Shown one piece after another: positions 33,833 to 41,401 of a DNA stretch of 45,346 nucleotides (positions within the stretch are counted from its first letter, which is position 1; every line of letters starts with the position of its first letter). Both the position numbers and the translations under genes were made by a program. Location of the stretch: assembly GCA_023428545.1 (NCBI GenBank), contig JAEYXH010000005.1:1-45346 (forward strand). Direction: 5' to 3'. The notes beneath the pieces were generated by a model that was not told where the DNA came from, ran no database searches, and saw only the letters and a list, made by a program, of their open reading frames with translations. This stretch comes from Bacteroidota bacterium. Its GTDB lineage: Bacteria > Bacteroidota > Bacteroidia > Bacteroidales > Prolixibacteraceae.

Positions 33833-34834
33833 TCAATGTAAGATTTTAAATATCATTTCTCTTAAGAGGTCACCCGACGAAACTTCCCCTGATGATTCCA
33901 ATCCTTTGGCCTTCATGTCATACTCCCTGATGATGCCGAAGATTTCAAAAATCTTTGTGGGGGAGTATCTTTTGGCCTCGGCTATAAATTTGCGGGCAAT
34001 GTTTGGTGGCAGCCTGAATTCTGACATAACAGCCCCTTCCGATTTGTCGGGCATAAAATGGTAACGGAACATCCTGTTGAAATAGGTGAACAATACCGCT
34101 GTTATAGCCGGCATTGGATTTCCTCCTGGATTGGATGCAAAGTAATTGACTATCAGGTTGGCTTTGTAAACATCTTTGGATCCAAGAGCATTGGTGAGCT
34201 CAAAAGTGTTAAAATCCTTGCTGATCCCGATGTTTTTTTCAACATGGTCGGCATTAATGGTTGTTCCTTTAGGTACCAGGATAAACAGTTTGTTCAGTTC
34301 ATTTACGACCTTCGACAAGTCGTCTCCCAGGAAATCAGCCAGCATCTGGGTTGCCTGGGCATTGATGGAGTAGCCCTTATCTTTGGTATACTTGTCAATC
34401 CATTGAGGGATTTGATAATCCCTGACTTTTTTGGATTCGAAATATACCGTGCTTTTCTTGAGAATTTTTGAAAGTTCAGTCCGTCCATCGACCTTCTTGT
34501 ATTTGTAATTGATCACAAGGATGGTCGTTTTGGAAGGTGCCGCCAGATATTTCTGCAAAGATTCCAGACTTCTCCATTCCTGGGCTTCCTTGACGATGAT
34601 GACCTGTTGGTTTGCCATCATCGGAAATCTGCGGGCCGACTCCATCACGGTTAATGGGTCGGAATCCCTTCCGTAAAAGATGGTCTGGTTAAAACCTTTT
34701 TCAGCTTCGGTCAGTACATTCTTCTCAATGTAATCCGAAATCTGGTCAATGTAATAGGGTTCCTCACCTGTCAAAAAATAAACGGGATAGTATATCTTTT
34801 TGGAGAGATCCTGAATGATTTTCTCAAAATCCAC
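33833..34834 (-). CDS. holA: DNA polymerase III subunit delta
   Basis: HolA is the wrench subunit of the clamp loader that opens the beta clamp during replication. The 333-residue protein begins with the usual PVYFLTGEEPYYIDQISDYI block, continues with a FNQTIFYGRDSDP segment and the RRFPMMANQQVIIVKEAQEW strand, and has the helical lid and collar regions behind it. As in other delta subunits, there is no functional Walker A. It starts four bases after the amn stop and ends one base before the rhomboid start. Confidence 0.93.
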   Translation of the reverse strand: MDFEKIIQDLSKKIYYPVYFLTGEEPYYIDQISDYIEKNVLTEAEKGFNQTIFYGRDSDPLTVMESARRFPMMANQQVIIVKEAQEWRSLESLQKYLAAPSKTTILVINYKYKKVDGRTELSKILKKSTVYFESKKVRDYQIPQWIDKYTKDKGYSINAQATQMLADFLGDDLSKVVNELNKLFILVPKGTTINADHVEKNIGISKDFNTFELTNALGSKDVYKANLIVNYFASNPGGNPMPAITAVLFTYFNRMFRYHFMPDKSEGAVMSEFRLPPNIARKFIAEAKRYSPTKIFEIFGIIREYDMKAKGLESSGEVSSGDLLREMIFKILH

Positions 34835-34838
34835 GATA

Positions 34839-35615
34839 TCAGAATTTTAGATGTCTGACGGACTGACCGTTATTCTTGAGTTCACGCAATGCATCAATGC
34901 CAACGTTCAAGTGGTTTTCAACGTACATTGAGGTCACTTTTTTGTCACTGGCCTCGGTTTTGATGCCGGTGGAAATCATTGGCTGGTCGGATACCAGCAG
35001 CAAGGCACCTGAAGGGATTGAATTGGCAAAACCAACAACAAAAATAGTGGCGGTTTCCATGTCAATGGCCATAGCCCTGGTTTTTTCGAGGTACTTCTTA
35101 AACCTCTCATCATATTCCCAAACCCGCTTGTTGGTTGTGAAAACTGTTCCGGTCCAGTAATCCAGTTGCTTGTCGCGAATAACGTGCGACACTGCCCTTT
35201 GCAGGTTAAAAGCAGGCAAGGCCGGGATTTCAGGTGGAAGATAATCGTTTGAAGTACCATCACTCCGGATGGCCGCAATGGGTAATATCAGGTCACCAAG
35301 CTTATTTTTGGGCTTTAATCCGCCACATTTACCCAAAAACAATACTGCCTTGGGTTGTATAGCACTCAGGAGATCCATGATGGTGGCTGCGTTTGGGCTG
35401 CCCATCCCGAAATTGATGATGGTTATTCCATCATAAGAAGCATTGGGCATATTTCGGTCGCCTCCCAGGATGGGTACCTCAAACCGGTTGGCAAACATCT
35501 CGACATAATGTTGAAAATTCGTCAACAGGATAAATTCACCGAATTCATTCAAAGCCCGTCCGGTATATCGGGGTAACCAATTCTCGACAATTTCTTCCTT
35601 CGTCTTCATGGGCAT
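34839..35615 (-). CDS. amn: AMP nucleosidase
   Basis: AMP nucleosidase cleaves AMP to adenine and ribose-5-phosphate and helps balance adenylate pools. The 258-residue protein is of the short type that has only the nucleoside-phosphorylase-like fold. The TIINFGMGSPNAATIMDLL block, the VLFLGKCGGLKPKNKLGDLILP strand-loop, and the purine/ribose-contact motif AIDMETATIFVVGFA (with the family's MExA-type glutamate) are visible. It heads the amn-holA-rhomboid-PLP operon, and a perfect promoter box lies 47 bp upstream. It has no N-terminal regulatory domain like that of the E. coli enzyme. Confidence 0.92.
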   Translation of the reverse strand: MPMKTKEEIVENWLPRYTGRALNEFGEFILLTNFQHYVEMFANRFEVPILGGDRNMPNASYDGITIINFGMGSPNAATIMDLLSAIQPKAVLFLGKCGGLKPKNKLGDLILPIAAIRSDGTSNDYLPPEIPALPAFNLQRAVSHVIRDKQLDYWTGTVFTTNKRVWEYDERFKKYLEKTRAMAIDMETATIFVVGFANSIPSGALLLVSDQPMISTGIKTEASDKKVTSMYVENHLNVGIDALRELKNNGQSVRHLKF

Positions 35616-35661
35616 AGTATTGATGAAATAATGCTAAATTCGTTGAAAGATCAACAGATTA

Positions 35662-35669
35662 CAAAAATA
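35662..35669 (-). promoter_or_regulatory. Bacteroidota -7 promoter box for amn
   Basis: The minus strand reads TATTTTTG, a perfect TAnnTTTG match, about 47 bp upstream of the amn start, in the gap shared with the divergent nuclease-domain gene. Confidence 0.55.
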
Positions 35670-35689
35670 ACATTTTGGACAGTGCCTCG

Positions 35690-36154
35690 ATGCATATTTT
35701 GAATTTACCTGAATTCTCCTTTCGCACCAGAAATGAAAAAGGACAGGCCATGATTTTTGATGAATTCAGGAAGAAGTGGGTCGTAATTACTCCCGAAGAA
35801 TGGGTCAGGCAGAATATGCTGAAATACCTGAATCTACATAAAGGTTATCCGTCAGCCCTGATGTCGCTCGAAAAAAAAGTACTGGTCAATGGATTATCCC
35901 AAAGGTATGACCTGCTGGTCCATGACCGTTCAGGTAAACCTATGATGGTGGCCGAATTCAAAGCTCCCGGTGTTGCAATTGACCAATCGGTTGTTGACCA
36001 GGCCATACGCTATAATAACATGTTGCTTGCACCCTGGATTTTAATCAGTAACGGGCTAAATCATTATGTTTGTCATTTGGATATGGCGGCAGGGAGCTAT
36101 TCTTTCATGAACGATATTCCATTGTTCGTAAACCTGAAGCAGAACATTGCCTGA
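35690..36154 (+). CDS. Stand-alone HsdR N-terminal-like nuclease domain protein
   Basis: This 154-residue protein matches only the nuclease domain of type I restriction HsdR subunits. PD-(D/E)xK elements are in place: Asp74 in YDLLVHD, Glu89 and Lys91 in VAEFKAP, and the downstream QxxxY motif as Gln104 and Tyr108 in VDQAIRYN. There is no helicase domain, and no methylase or specificity gene is nearby, so it is not part of a restriction system here. ATG35690 is chosen over the TTG at 35675. It diverges from amn-holA. From memory, such single-domain proteins often sit near holA in Bacteroidales, which would suggest a core DNA-maintenance role, but this is unverified. Confidence 0.82.
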   Translation: MHILNLPEFSFRTRNEKGQAMIFDEFRKKWVVITPEEWVRQNMLKYLNLHKGYPSALMSLEKKVLVNGLSQRYDLLVHDRSGKPMMVAEFKAPGVAIDQSVVDQAIRYNNMLLAPWILISNGLNHYVCHLDMAAGSYSFMNDIPLFVNLKQNIA

Positions 36155-36162
36155 CCGGGGAG

Positions 36163-36690
36163 TCATTCAAGGAACTTTTGCATCAGCCATTCATTGCACC
36201 AACCTTCTTTAGTCCTAAGCCACTGTTTCTTGATGCCTGTCACCTGGAAACCCGATTTTTGGAAGAGTTGCAGACTCGCTTCATTAAGTTCCGAAATGTT
36301 GGCGTATAACTGCCTCAGGCCAAGGGTGTTTAAGCAATAGTTCTCGAGTGCCTTTAGCGCATCGGTGGCATACCCTGTTCGCCTGTCACTCTTGTTGTAT
36401 ATCATGATGCCAACACCGGCCCGCTGATGATATGGGTCGAAGTCGAACAGGTCAATGGCTCCCTTGGGTTGATGCATTTCATCCTGGATGATAAACCGAA
36501 ACTGTTTCTGTTCGTATATGTCACGTGTCGCTTCCTGAAGGTATCTGGCTAGAATCTGTCTGGAAAATGGTGCCCTGGAATTGCTGACCTCCCACAGGGA
36601 AGTGTCGTTTTCCCATTGGTAAAGCAGGTCAATGTCCTCCGGTTCCAAAGCCCTCAAGCTGACGCTTCCGAATTCAAGTAGGTTATCCAT
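36163..36690 (-). CDS. GNAT-family N-acetyltransferase
   Basis: This 175-residue protein is a GNAT acetyltransferase of the RimJ/SpeG-like kind. It starts with the substrate block VSLRALEPEDIDLLYQWEND and has the core strand GAIDLFDFDPYHQRAGVGIMI. The acetyl-CoA pyrophosphate loop reads DRRTGYATDAL (near 102-112), a variant of the Q/RxxGxG/A signature. The C-terminal part is ISELNEASLQLFQKSGF. The acceptor may be a small amine or a protein N terminus and cannot be deduced. Its ATG lies inside the end of the upstream glycosyltransferase-fusion gene (8-base overlap), so the two are coupled. Confidence 0.85.
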   Translation of the reverse strand: MDNLLEFGSVSLRALEPEDIDLLYQWENDTSLWEVSNSRAPFSRQILARYLQEATRDIYEQKQFRFIIQDEMHQPKGAIDLFDFDPYHQRAGVGIMIYNKSDRRTGYATDALKALENYCLNTLGLRQLYANISELNEASLQLFQKSGFQVTGIKKQWLRTKEGWCNEWLMQKFLE

Positions 36691-38647
36691 AGGGTTTTGT
36701 ATCCAGTTTTATCCAGTTTTTTGCGATCAGTTCAAGGTCGTTCCATATCCTGTAATCTTTGGCGTAGAGGATGTTTAGCTGCCTTTTTTGGTTTGCTGGC
36801 GGCGGTATTTGGAACATAACTCCCTGGTGAAGAACGCCAGGTTTCAATCCGGGTAGATTTCCCGACTGCTCCTCATCGGGGATATAACCAACCCAGGAAA
36901 TTCTGCCTGTAAGTACCCTGCCCATGTTTATCAGCAACTGCGATTTACACCTGAAGAACCAGATTGTGACAGGAAGTGAGAATACAACCGTAATGAGAAC
37001 GATCAGGTCGAGCGATCTCTTTTGGCGTAGGTTCGTTCGTTTGGTGATGGCATTTACATCAACCAGGTACAGGTCGCCAGCGGTATGGATTGAATTGCTT
37101 CCGATAATGCTAAAGCTCTCGGGTGGGGCAATTTTGTATGTCACGTCCAGTTTGCTCAGGTCAAGCATGGTTCGGATAATTTCAGCCGAAGTGAGATCTT
37201 CGGCACAAAATATGATTTCATCAATCCGGTTTACCTGAATAATCTCCCGCAGTTGGCTTATTGGCCCTAGGGCTTCTTCGTGTGTGTTTTCTTCCTGCGA
37301 AAGGGATATGGTTCCAACAATGAACGGATTGACTGGTGTAAGGTGCAGCAGGTTCTTGACCCGGTTTGCCTCTTCAATCCTGCCGGCAATGGCAATGCGC
37401 TTCTGTCGTTCGATGTCCAGTTCAAATCCCTTGATATTCAGTTGGCTCAGGAATATCCTGAGAGCAGGTAACAAGAGAAGTGCCCATGCCGAGCCAATCA
37501 AAATCAGAGCCCTTGAGAAACGGTATTGTTCATCCATCAGGGAATAGGCAATCAGGATGGTGAGTGTTCCCCAAAAAATTCCCCGCAGAATCCGGAGCAG
37601 ACTTACAGGCCTTCGATATCCTCCCGATACCTGGATCCCAGCCAACCAGATCAGAATATAGGCTGGAACTACCCAAGTCAAAAAGAGTTCGGGGTAATGT
37701 CCGGGTTCAAACATGATCCTTTCCCACAAGGGGACGATCAACCTGTACCCGATATAAATCAGTGTGAAGTCGGCCAGGGGGAGATAGATCTTGCTGACTA
37801 TGCGTTGGGTAACGGCCAACAGTGCCCTGAAATAGATGGCCAGGTGAATAAAGAATGAATATATCCTGTAATTACCCTCCGAGAAATGTTTTCTTGAAAA
37901 TATCAGCATAGCCTGGTAGAACATCTTCACATAGTTGATGCTCCCTTTTCGTGTACTCTCTCCTTTATAATGTATAATCGTGGTTTCCGGGTAATAATAA
38001 TTCTTGTATCCGGCTTTTAAAATCCGGTACGACAGGTCAATATCTTCGCCATACATAAAAAAGGTTTCATCAAGAAGTCCGGTAATTTCAAGGGTTGTTT
38101 TTCGCATCAGCATAAACGCCCCACAGAGGATATCCACAGAGTGTACCTGGTCGTTCCTAAGATAGGAAAGATGGTATCGTCCCAGCTTTTTGCTCGATGG
38201 GAAGAGTTTTGACAGTCCGAATATTTTGTAGAAAGCGACCCATGGAGTGGGCAGTCCGCGTTTCGATTCCGGCAGGAAAGAGCCTTTCCCATCAATCATC
38301 TTGACTCCAAGTCCTCCAGCATCAGCATGCACATTCATAAAACCGAGGGTTTTATGAAAGGTGTCTTCCTCTACCACTGTGTCCGGATTCAACAAGAGGA
38401 TATATTCGCCATTTGCCAGACGCATCGCCTGGTTATTTGCTTTGGAGTATCCGGTATTTTCCTGGTTTTCAATCAGGATTACCTCCGGGAACTTCTCCCT
38501 GACCAGGTGGCATGAACCGTCAAGCGAATGATTGTCGACGACAAAGACTTCTGCATCGATGCCTTTAAGTGCCCTGAAAACCGAATGAAGACACTGTTCC
38601 AGGAAATGCTTGACGTTATAATTGACTATGATTATCGAAAGCTTCAT
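36683..38647 (-). CDS. GT2 glycosyltransferase fused to a degenerate sugar-phosphate transferase-like membrane module
   Basis: This 654-residue protein has an N-terminal GT2 glycosyltransferase (about 1-250). It shows IIIVNYN at the start, VVDNHSLDGS, the NPDT acidic motif (87-90) and the acceptor block FFMYGEDIDLSYRI (196-209). Membrane segments follow at about 263-282, 288-306, 322-340, 354-371 and 379-399, then a Rossmann-like part (416-530). The final stretch (about 540-650) resembles the two ends of a polyprenyl-phosphate hexose-1-phosphate transferase. KRSLDLIVLITVVFSLPV matches the membrane-hairpin entry, while ISWVGYIP and LKPGVLHQ match the MSLVGPRP and KPGITG blocks. The catalytic middle (KFRSM and DELPQ-type motifs) is missing, so the C-terminal half is probably structural. 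It likely adds a sugar in surface glycan synthesis. Confidence 0.78.
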   Translation of the reverse strand: MKLSIIIVNYNVKHFLEQCLHSVFRALKGIDAEVFVVDNHSLDGSCHLVREKFPEVILIENQENTGYSKANNQAMRLANGEYILLLNPDTVVEEDTFHKTLGFMNVHADAGGLGVKMIDGKGSFLPESKRGLPTPWVAFYKIFGLSKLFPSSKKLGRYHLSYLRNDQVHSVDILCGAFMLMRKTTLEITGLLDETFFMYGEDIDLSYRILKAGYKNYYYPETTIIHYKGESTRKGSINYVKMFYQAMLIFSRKHFSEGNYRIYSFFIHLAIYFRALLAVTQRIVSKIYLPLADFTLIYIGYRLIVPLWERIMFEPGHYPELFLTWVVPAYILIWLAGIQVSGGYRRPVSLLRILRGIFWGTLTILIAYSLMDEQYRFSRALILIGSAWALLLLPALRIFLSQLNIKGFELDIERQKRIAIAGRIEEANRVKNLLHLTPVNPFIVGTISLSQEENTHEEALGPISQLREIIQVNRIDEIIFCAEDLTSAEIIRTMLDLSKLDVTYKIAPPESFSIIGSNSIHTAGDLYLVDVNAITKRTNLRQKRSLDLIVLITVVFSLPVTIWFFRCKSQLLINMGRVLTGRISWVGYIPDEEQSGNLPGLKPGVLHQGVMFQIPPPANQKRQLNILYAKDYRIWNDLELIAKNWIKLDTKPYG

Positions 38648-38725
38648 GCCAGATGGACAATGATTTCAGACAAATTTAAGCTTTCAGCCTGAAATAGCCC
38701 GTTTCATCCAATAAATATTGTCACA

Positions 38726-39355
38726 TTATGAGTTTCCCATACTGCTTTCAAAATCAACCCGATGAAGAATCGACCTGCCCAAGGTGATTTCATCAGTGTA
38801 TTCGAGATCATCACCGACTGATATGCCTCTTGCAAGTGTGGTAACTGCCACTTTAAAGGGTTTCAGTTTTCTGTAGATATAAAAGTTGGTCGTGTCGCCC
38901 TCCATGGTAGTCGGCAATGCCAATATAACCTCCCTGACAGTTCCTTCCTCTACCCGGCGGACCAATGAGTCGATTTCCAGCTGCGATGGGGCAATGCCAT
39001 CAACAGGCGATATGATGCCTCCCAAGACATGGTATTTGCCATTAAATTGATGGGTGTTTTCAACTGACATCACATCCCTGATGTTTTCAACGACACAAAT
39101 GACCGAATCTTCACGTGAGTTATTTGAACAAATGGAACAAATTTCTGTGTCAGAAATGTTAAAGCATACTTTGCACCTGACCACTTCCTCCCGGAGCCGT
39201 ATAATGCTTTCACCAAACTGTCGGGCAGACTCCTTGTCTTGTCTCAGCATGTGCAAAACAAGCCGAAGCGCAGTTTTCCTTCCTATTCCCGGAAGTTTCG
39301 AAAATTCATTGACAGCATTCTCCAGTAACCTTGATGAAAAGTTTTCAGTATGCAT
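38726..39355 (-). CDS. recR: Recombination protein RecR
   Basis: RecR works with RecO and RecF to load RecA at gaps. The 209-residue protein has the N-terminal helix-hairpin-helix ([20 protein letters not shown]), the four-cysteine zinc finger [16 protein letters not shown], the TOPRIM domain with [14 protein letters not shown], and a typical C-terminal segment ([20 protein letters not shown]). The gene is 36 bp after purA and likely shares its transcript. The GT2-fusion gene follows after 78 bp. Confidence 0.96.
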   Translation of the reverse strand: MHTENFSSRLLENAVNEFSKLPGIGRKTALRLVLHMLRQDKESARQFGESIIRLREEVVRCKVCFNISDTEICSICSNNSREDSVICVVENIRDVMSVENTHQFNGKYHVLGGIISPVDGIAPSQLEIDSLVRRVEEGTVREVILALPTTMEGDTTNFYIYRKLKPFKVAVTTLARGISVGDDLEYTDEITLGRSILHRVDFESSMGNS

Positions 39356-39391
39356 AATGGCTTTGGATTCAGGACTTTCAAACGGACCAGA

Positions 39392-40666
39392 TTACTTCCT
39401 GAGCCGAATGGTCTGGTCACGGTTGGGCCCCACTGAAGCAATGGTGATGGGGACTCCCGTTTCTTTTTCTATGAATTGGATGTATTGGTTGAAGGCTTTC
39501 GGGAAATCTTCCTGACGGGTTATTTGGGTGAGGTCAGTTTTCCATCCCGGAAGATTTACGTATACTGGTCGCAGGTTGGCAGTCAACTCATACGGAATAG
39601 TGTCAATCACTTCGCCATCAATCTCATAACCGATACAAATCCTGATCGTATCAAATTGGTCGAGTACATCCGATTTCATCATGATCATTTCGGTAACTCC
39701 ATTAATCATGATGGAGTATTTAAGGGCCACAAGGTCGAGCCATCCACATCTTCGGGGTCTTCCTGTGGTTGAACCAAATTCGTTGCCGGCTTTCCTCAGA
39801 AGATCTCCGGTTTCGTCAAGGAGTTCAGTCGGGAATGGGCCTGATCCCACCCGGGTGCAATAGGCTTTGAAAATTCCCAGTACCTGGCCGATCCGGGAAG
39901 GGGCCAGCCCCAGTCCTGTGCAGGCCCCGGCACAGATTGTGTTGGATGAGGTCACAAATGGATAGGATCCAAAGTCGATATCGAGAAGGGTTCCCTGGGC
40001 TCCTTCGGCGAGAAGTGATTTCTCCTCGTTTAGCAATTTGTTTATGAAATTTTCACTATCGACTAGATGAAAACTTTTAATGAGTTCGATGCCTTCAAAC
40101 CATTCCCTTTCACATGATGCCAGGGATTCCTCGTAATCGAAGTGATAATAATTGGCAAGCAGGCTCTTGTGGTTTTCAATACGGGCAGTGTATTTATCAT
40201 GAAAATCATGCAGGATATCCCCAACCCTCAACCCTTCACGGCCGATTTTGTCCCTGTAGGTTGGTCCAATGCCCTTGAGGGTCGAACCTATTTTTGTATC
40301 TCCCTTGGCCTGTTCCGATGCGGCATCGAGTAGCCTGTGCGTGGGAAGGATAAGGTGTGCTTTTTTGGAGATATAAAGATTTCCTGAAATGTCAAATCCC
40401 TTGTCTGATAATGATTTGATTTCTTTCATGAAAATAATTGGATCAATGACAACGCCATTGCCGATGATATTGATCTTGTTTTCCCTGAATATCCCTGATG
40501 GAATGGTATGAAGCACCTGCTTCATATTGTTGAATTCAAGTGTGTGGCCTGCATTTGGACCTCCCTGGAACCTGGCTATAACATCATAATCAGGTGTCAG
40601 TACGTCAACCACTTTCCCCTTACCTTCATCACCCCATTGGAGTCCAAGCAAAACATCGGCTTTCAT
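39392..40666 (-). CDS. purA: Adenylosuccinate synthetase
   Basis: PurA joins IMP and aspartate with GTP, the first committed step to AMP. The 424-residue protein begins KADVLLGLQWGDEGKGKVVDVL, with the catalytic aspartate and GDEGKGK P-loop. It has the NAGHT segment (QGGPNAGHTLEF), STLKGIGPTYRDK, the EGAQGTLLDIDFGSYP block, TGRPRRCGWLD and the C-terminal guanine-binding SVGPNRDQTI. The start at 40666 gives the standard N terminus; an upstream extension is not conserved. A perfect box TAACTTTG lies about 98 bp upstream, giving a leader near 95 bases that holds the inverted repeat CATGAAATTTCATC. Confidence 0.97.
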   Translation of the reverse strand: MKADVLLGLQWGDEGKGKVVDVLTPDYDVIARFQGGPNAGHTLEFNNMKQVLHTIPSGIFRENKINIIGNGVVIDPIIFMKEIKSLSDKGFDISGNLYISKKAHLILPTHRLLDAASEQAKGDTKIGSTLKGIGPTYRDKIGREGLRVGDILHDFHDKYTARIENHKSLLANYYHFDYEESLASCEREWFEGIELIKSFHLVDSENFINKLLNEEKSLLAEGAQGTLLDIDFGSYPFVTSSNTICAGACTGLGLAPSRIGQVLGIFKAYCTRVGSGPFPTELLDETGDLLRKAGNEFGSTTGRPRRCGWLDLVALKYSIMINGVTEMIMMKSDVLDQFDTIRICIGYEIDGEVIDTIPYELTANLRPVYVNLPGWKTDLTQITRQEDFPKAFNQYIQFIEKETGVPITIASVGPNRDQTIRLRK

Positions 40667-40763
40667 GAATTTTCTTTTTTTTGATGACGGGATAGGCACT
40701 GCTTTTTTTCATGAAATTTCATCATGGGTATGTCCTTCCCATTGGGTAAAAATACAAATTATT

Positions 40764-40771
40764 CAAAGTTA
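40764..40771 (-). promoter_or_regulatory. Bacteroidota -7 promoter box for purA
   Basis: The minus strand reads TAACTTTG, a perfect TAnnTTTG match, about 98 bp before the purA start. The leader is longer than for other genes here and contains a short inverted repeat (TGAAATTTCA). Confidence 0.5.
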
Positions 40772-40836
40772 TCGGGAGGCTGTCAGGAATTGAGTATGCT
40801 ATTTAAAATTAAAATAAGCAACGATTGCCATACAGG

Positions 40837-41283
40837 TTAGTCTTGGGGCTCGGTATAATGCCCGTAGATATAAAGTGTATGGTGTGAAAGTTCAAAATTG
40901 TTTTTTTTGCATGCATCTTCAATGATTTCCCTGATTCGTGGATCGTAAAACTCAACGATCTGGCCGGTATTGATATCAATCAGGTGATCGTGTTGTTTGC
41001 GGGCAAAGGCCTTCTCGAATTGGGCAATGTTTTTGCCGAACTGATGCCTTACCAGAAGCTTGCATCCAAGCAGCAGTTCAATGGTGTTATATAGCGTGGC
41101 CCGACTGACCCGGTAATTCTTGTTCTTCATCGAGATATAGAGGGATTCCACATCAAAATGACCATCCTTTGAGAATATCTCATCTACAATGGCAAATCTT
41201 TCAGGCGTCTTCCGGTGGCCGTTCACTTCCAGATACTCGGTGAAAATTGTTTTAACGGCTTCCTTGGTTTTATCGTTATCCAT
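40837..41283 (-). CDS. Fur-family transcriptional regulator lacking the CxxC zinc motif
   Basis: This 148-residue protein is a Fur-family metalloregulator. It has the winged-helix DNA-binding part, with [14 protein letters not shown] and the recognition-helix region [14 protein letters not shown] (58-71), and then a dimerisation domain with [17 protein letters not shown]. Where many Fur proteins have a structural-zinc CxxC just after HDHLI, this one has Asp103 and Thr106. Regulatory-site candidates His98, His100, His134 and His135 remain. Fur proteins without CxxC are known, for example in alphaproteobacteria. The start at 41283 follows a perfect TATATTTG box by 26 bp. It lies between rel/spoT and purA on the same strand. 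The sensed metal (iron, manganese, zinc) or heme cannot be told. Confidence 0.87.
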   Translation of the reverse strand: MDNDKTKEAVKTIFTEYLEVNGHRKTPERFAIVDEIFSKDGHFDVESLYISMKNKNYRVSRATLYNTIELLLGCKLLVRHQFGKNIAQFEKAFARKQHDHLIDINTGQIVEFYDPRIREIIEDACKKNNFELSHHTLYIYGHYTEPQD

Positions 41284-41309
41284 ATTTAAACCAATTTCAA
41301 ATAGCGATT

Positions 41310-41317
41310 CAAATATA
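41310..41317 (-). promoter_or_regulatory. Bacteroidota -7 promoter box for the Fur-family gene
   Basis: The minus strand reads TATATTTG, a perfect TAnnTTTG match, 26 bp upstream of ATG41283. It places transcription start downstream of the longer in-frame start at 41349, which is therefore rejected. Confidence 0.6.
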
Positions 41318-41401
41318 GCCGTTTTTTTAAATATTGTATAAGTTTTCAACCGATTATCGGTTCAACCGACAGTCTGGATACTGATTGATTAATGCACCGC
41401 G

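Noticed and set aside
35690..36154. Part of a type I restriction-modification system
   Set aside because: No helicase, methylase or specificity gene is present within the window, and the protein ends after the nuclease domain.
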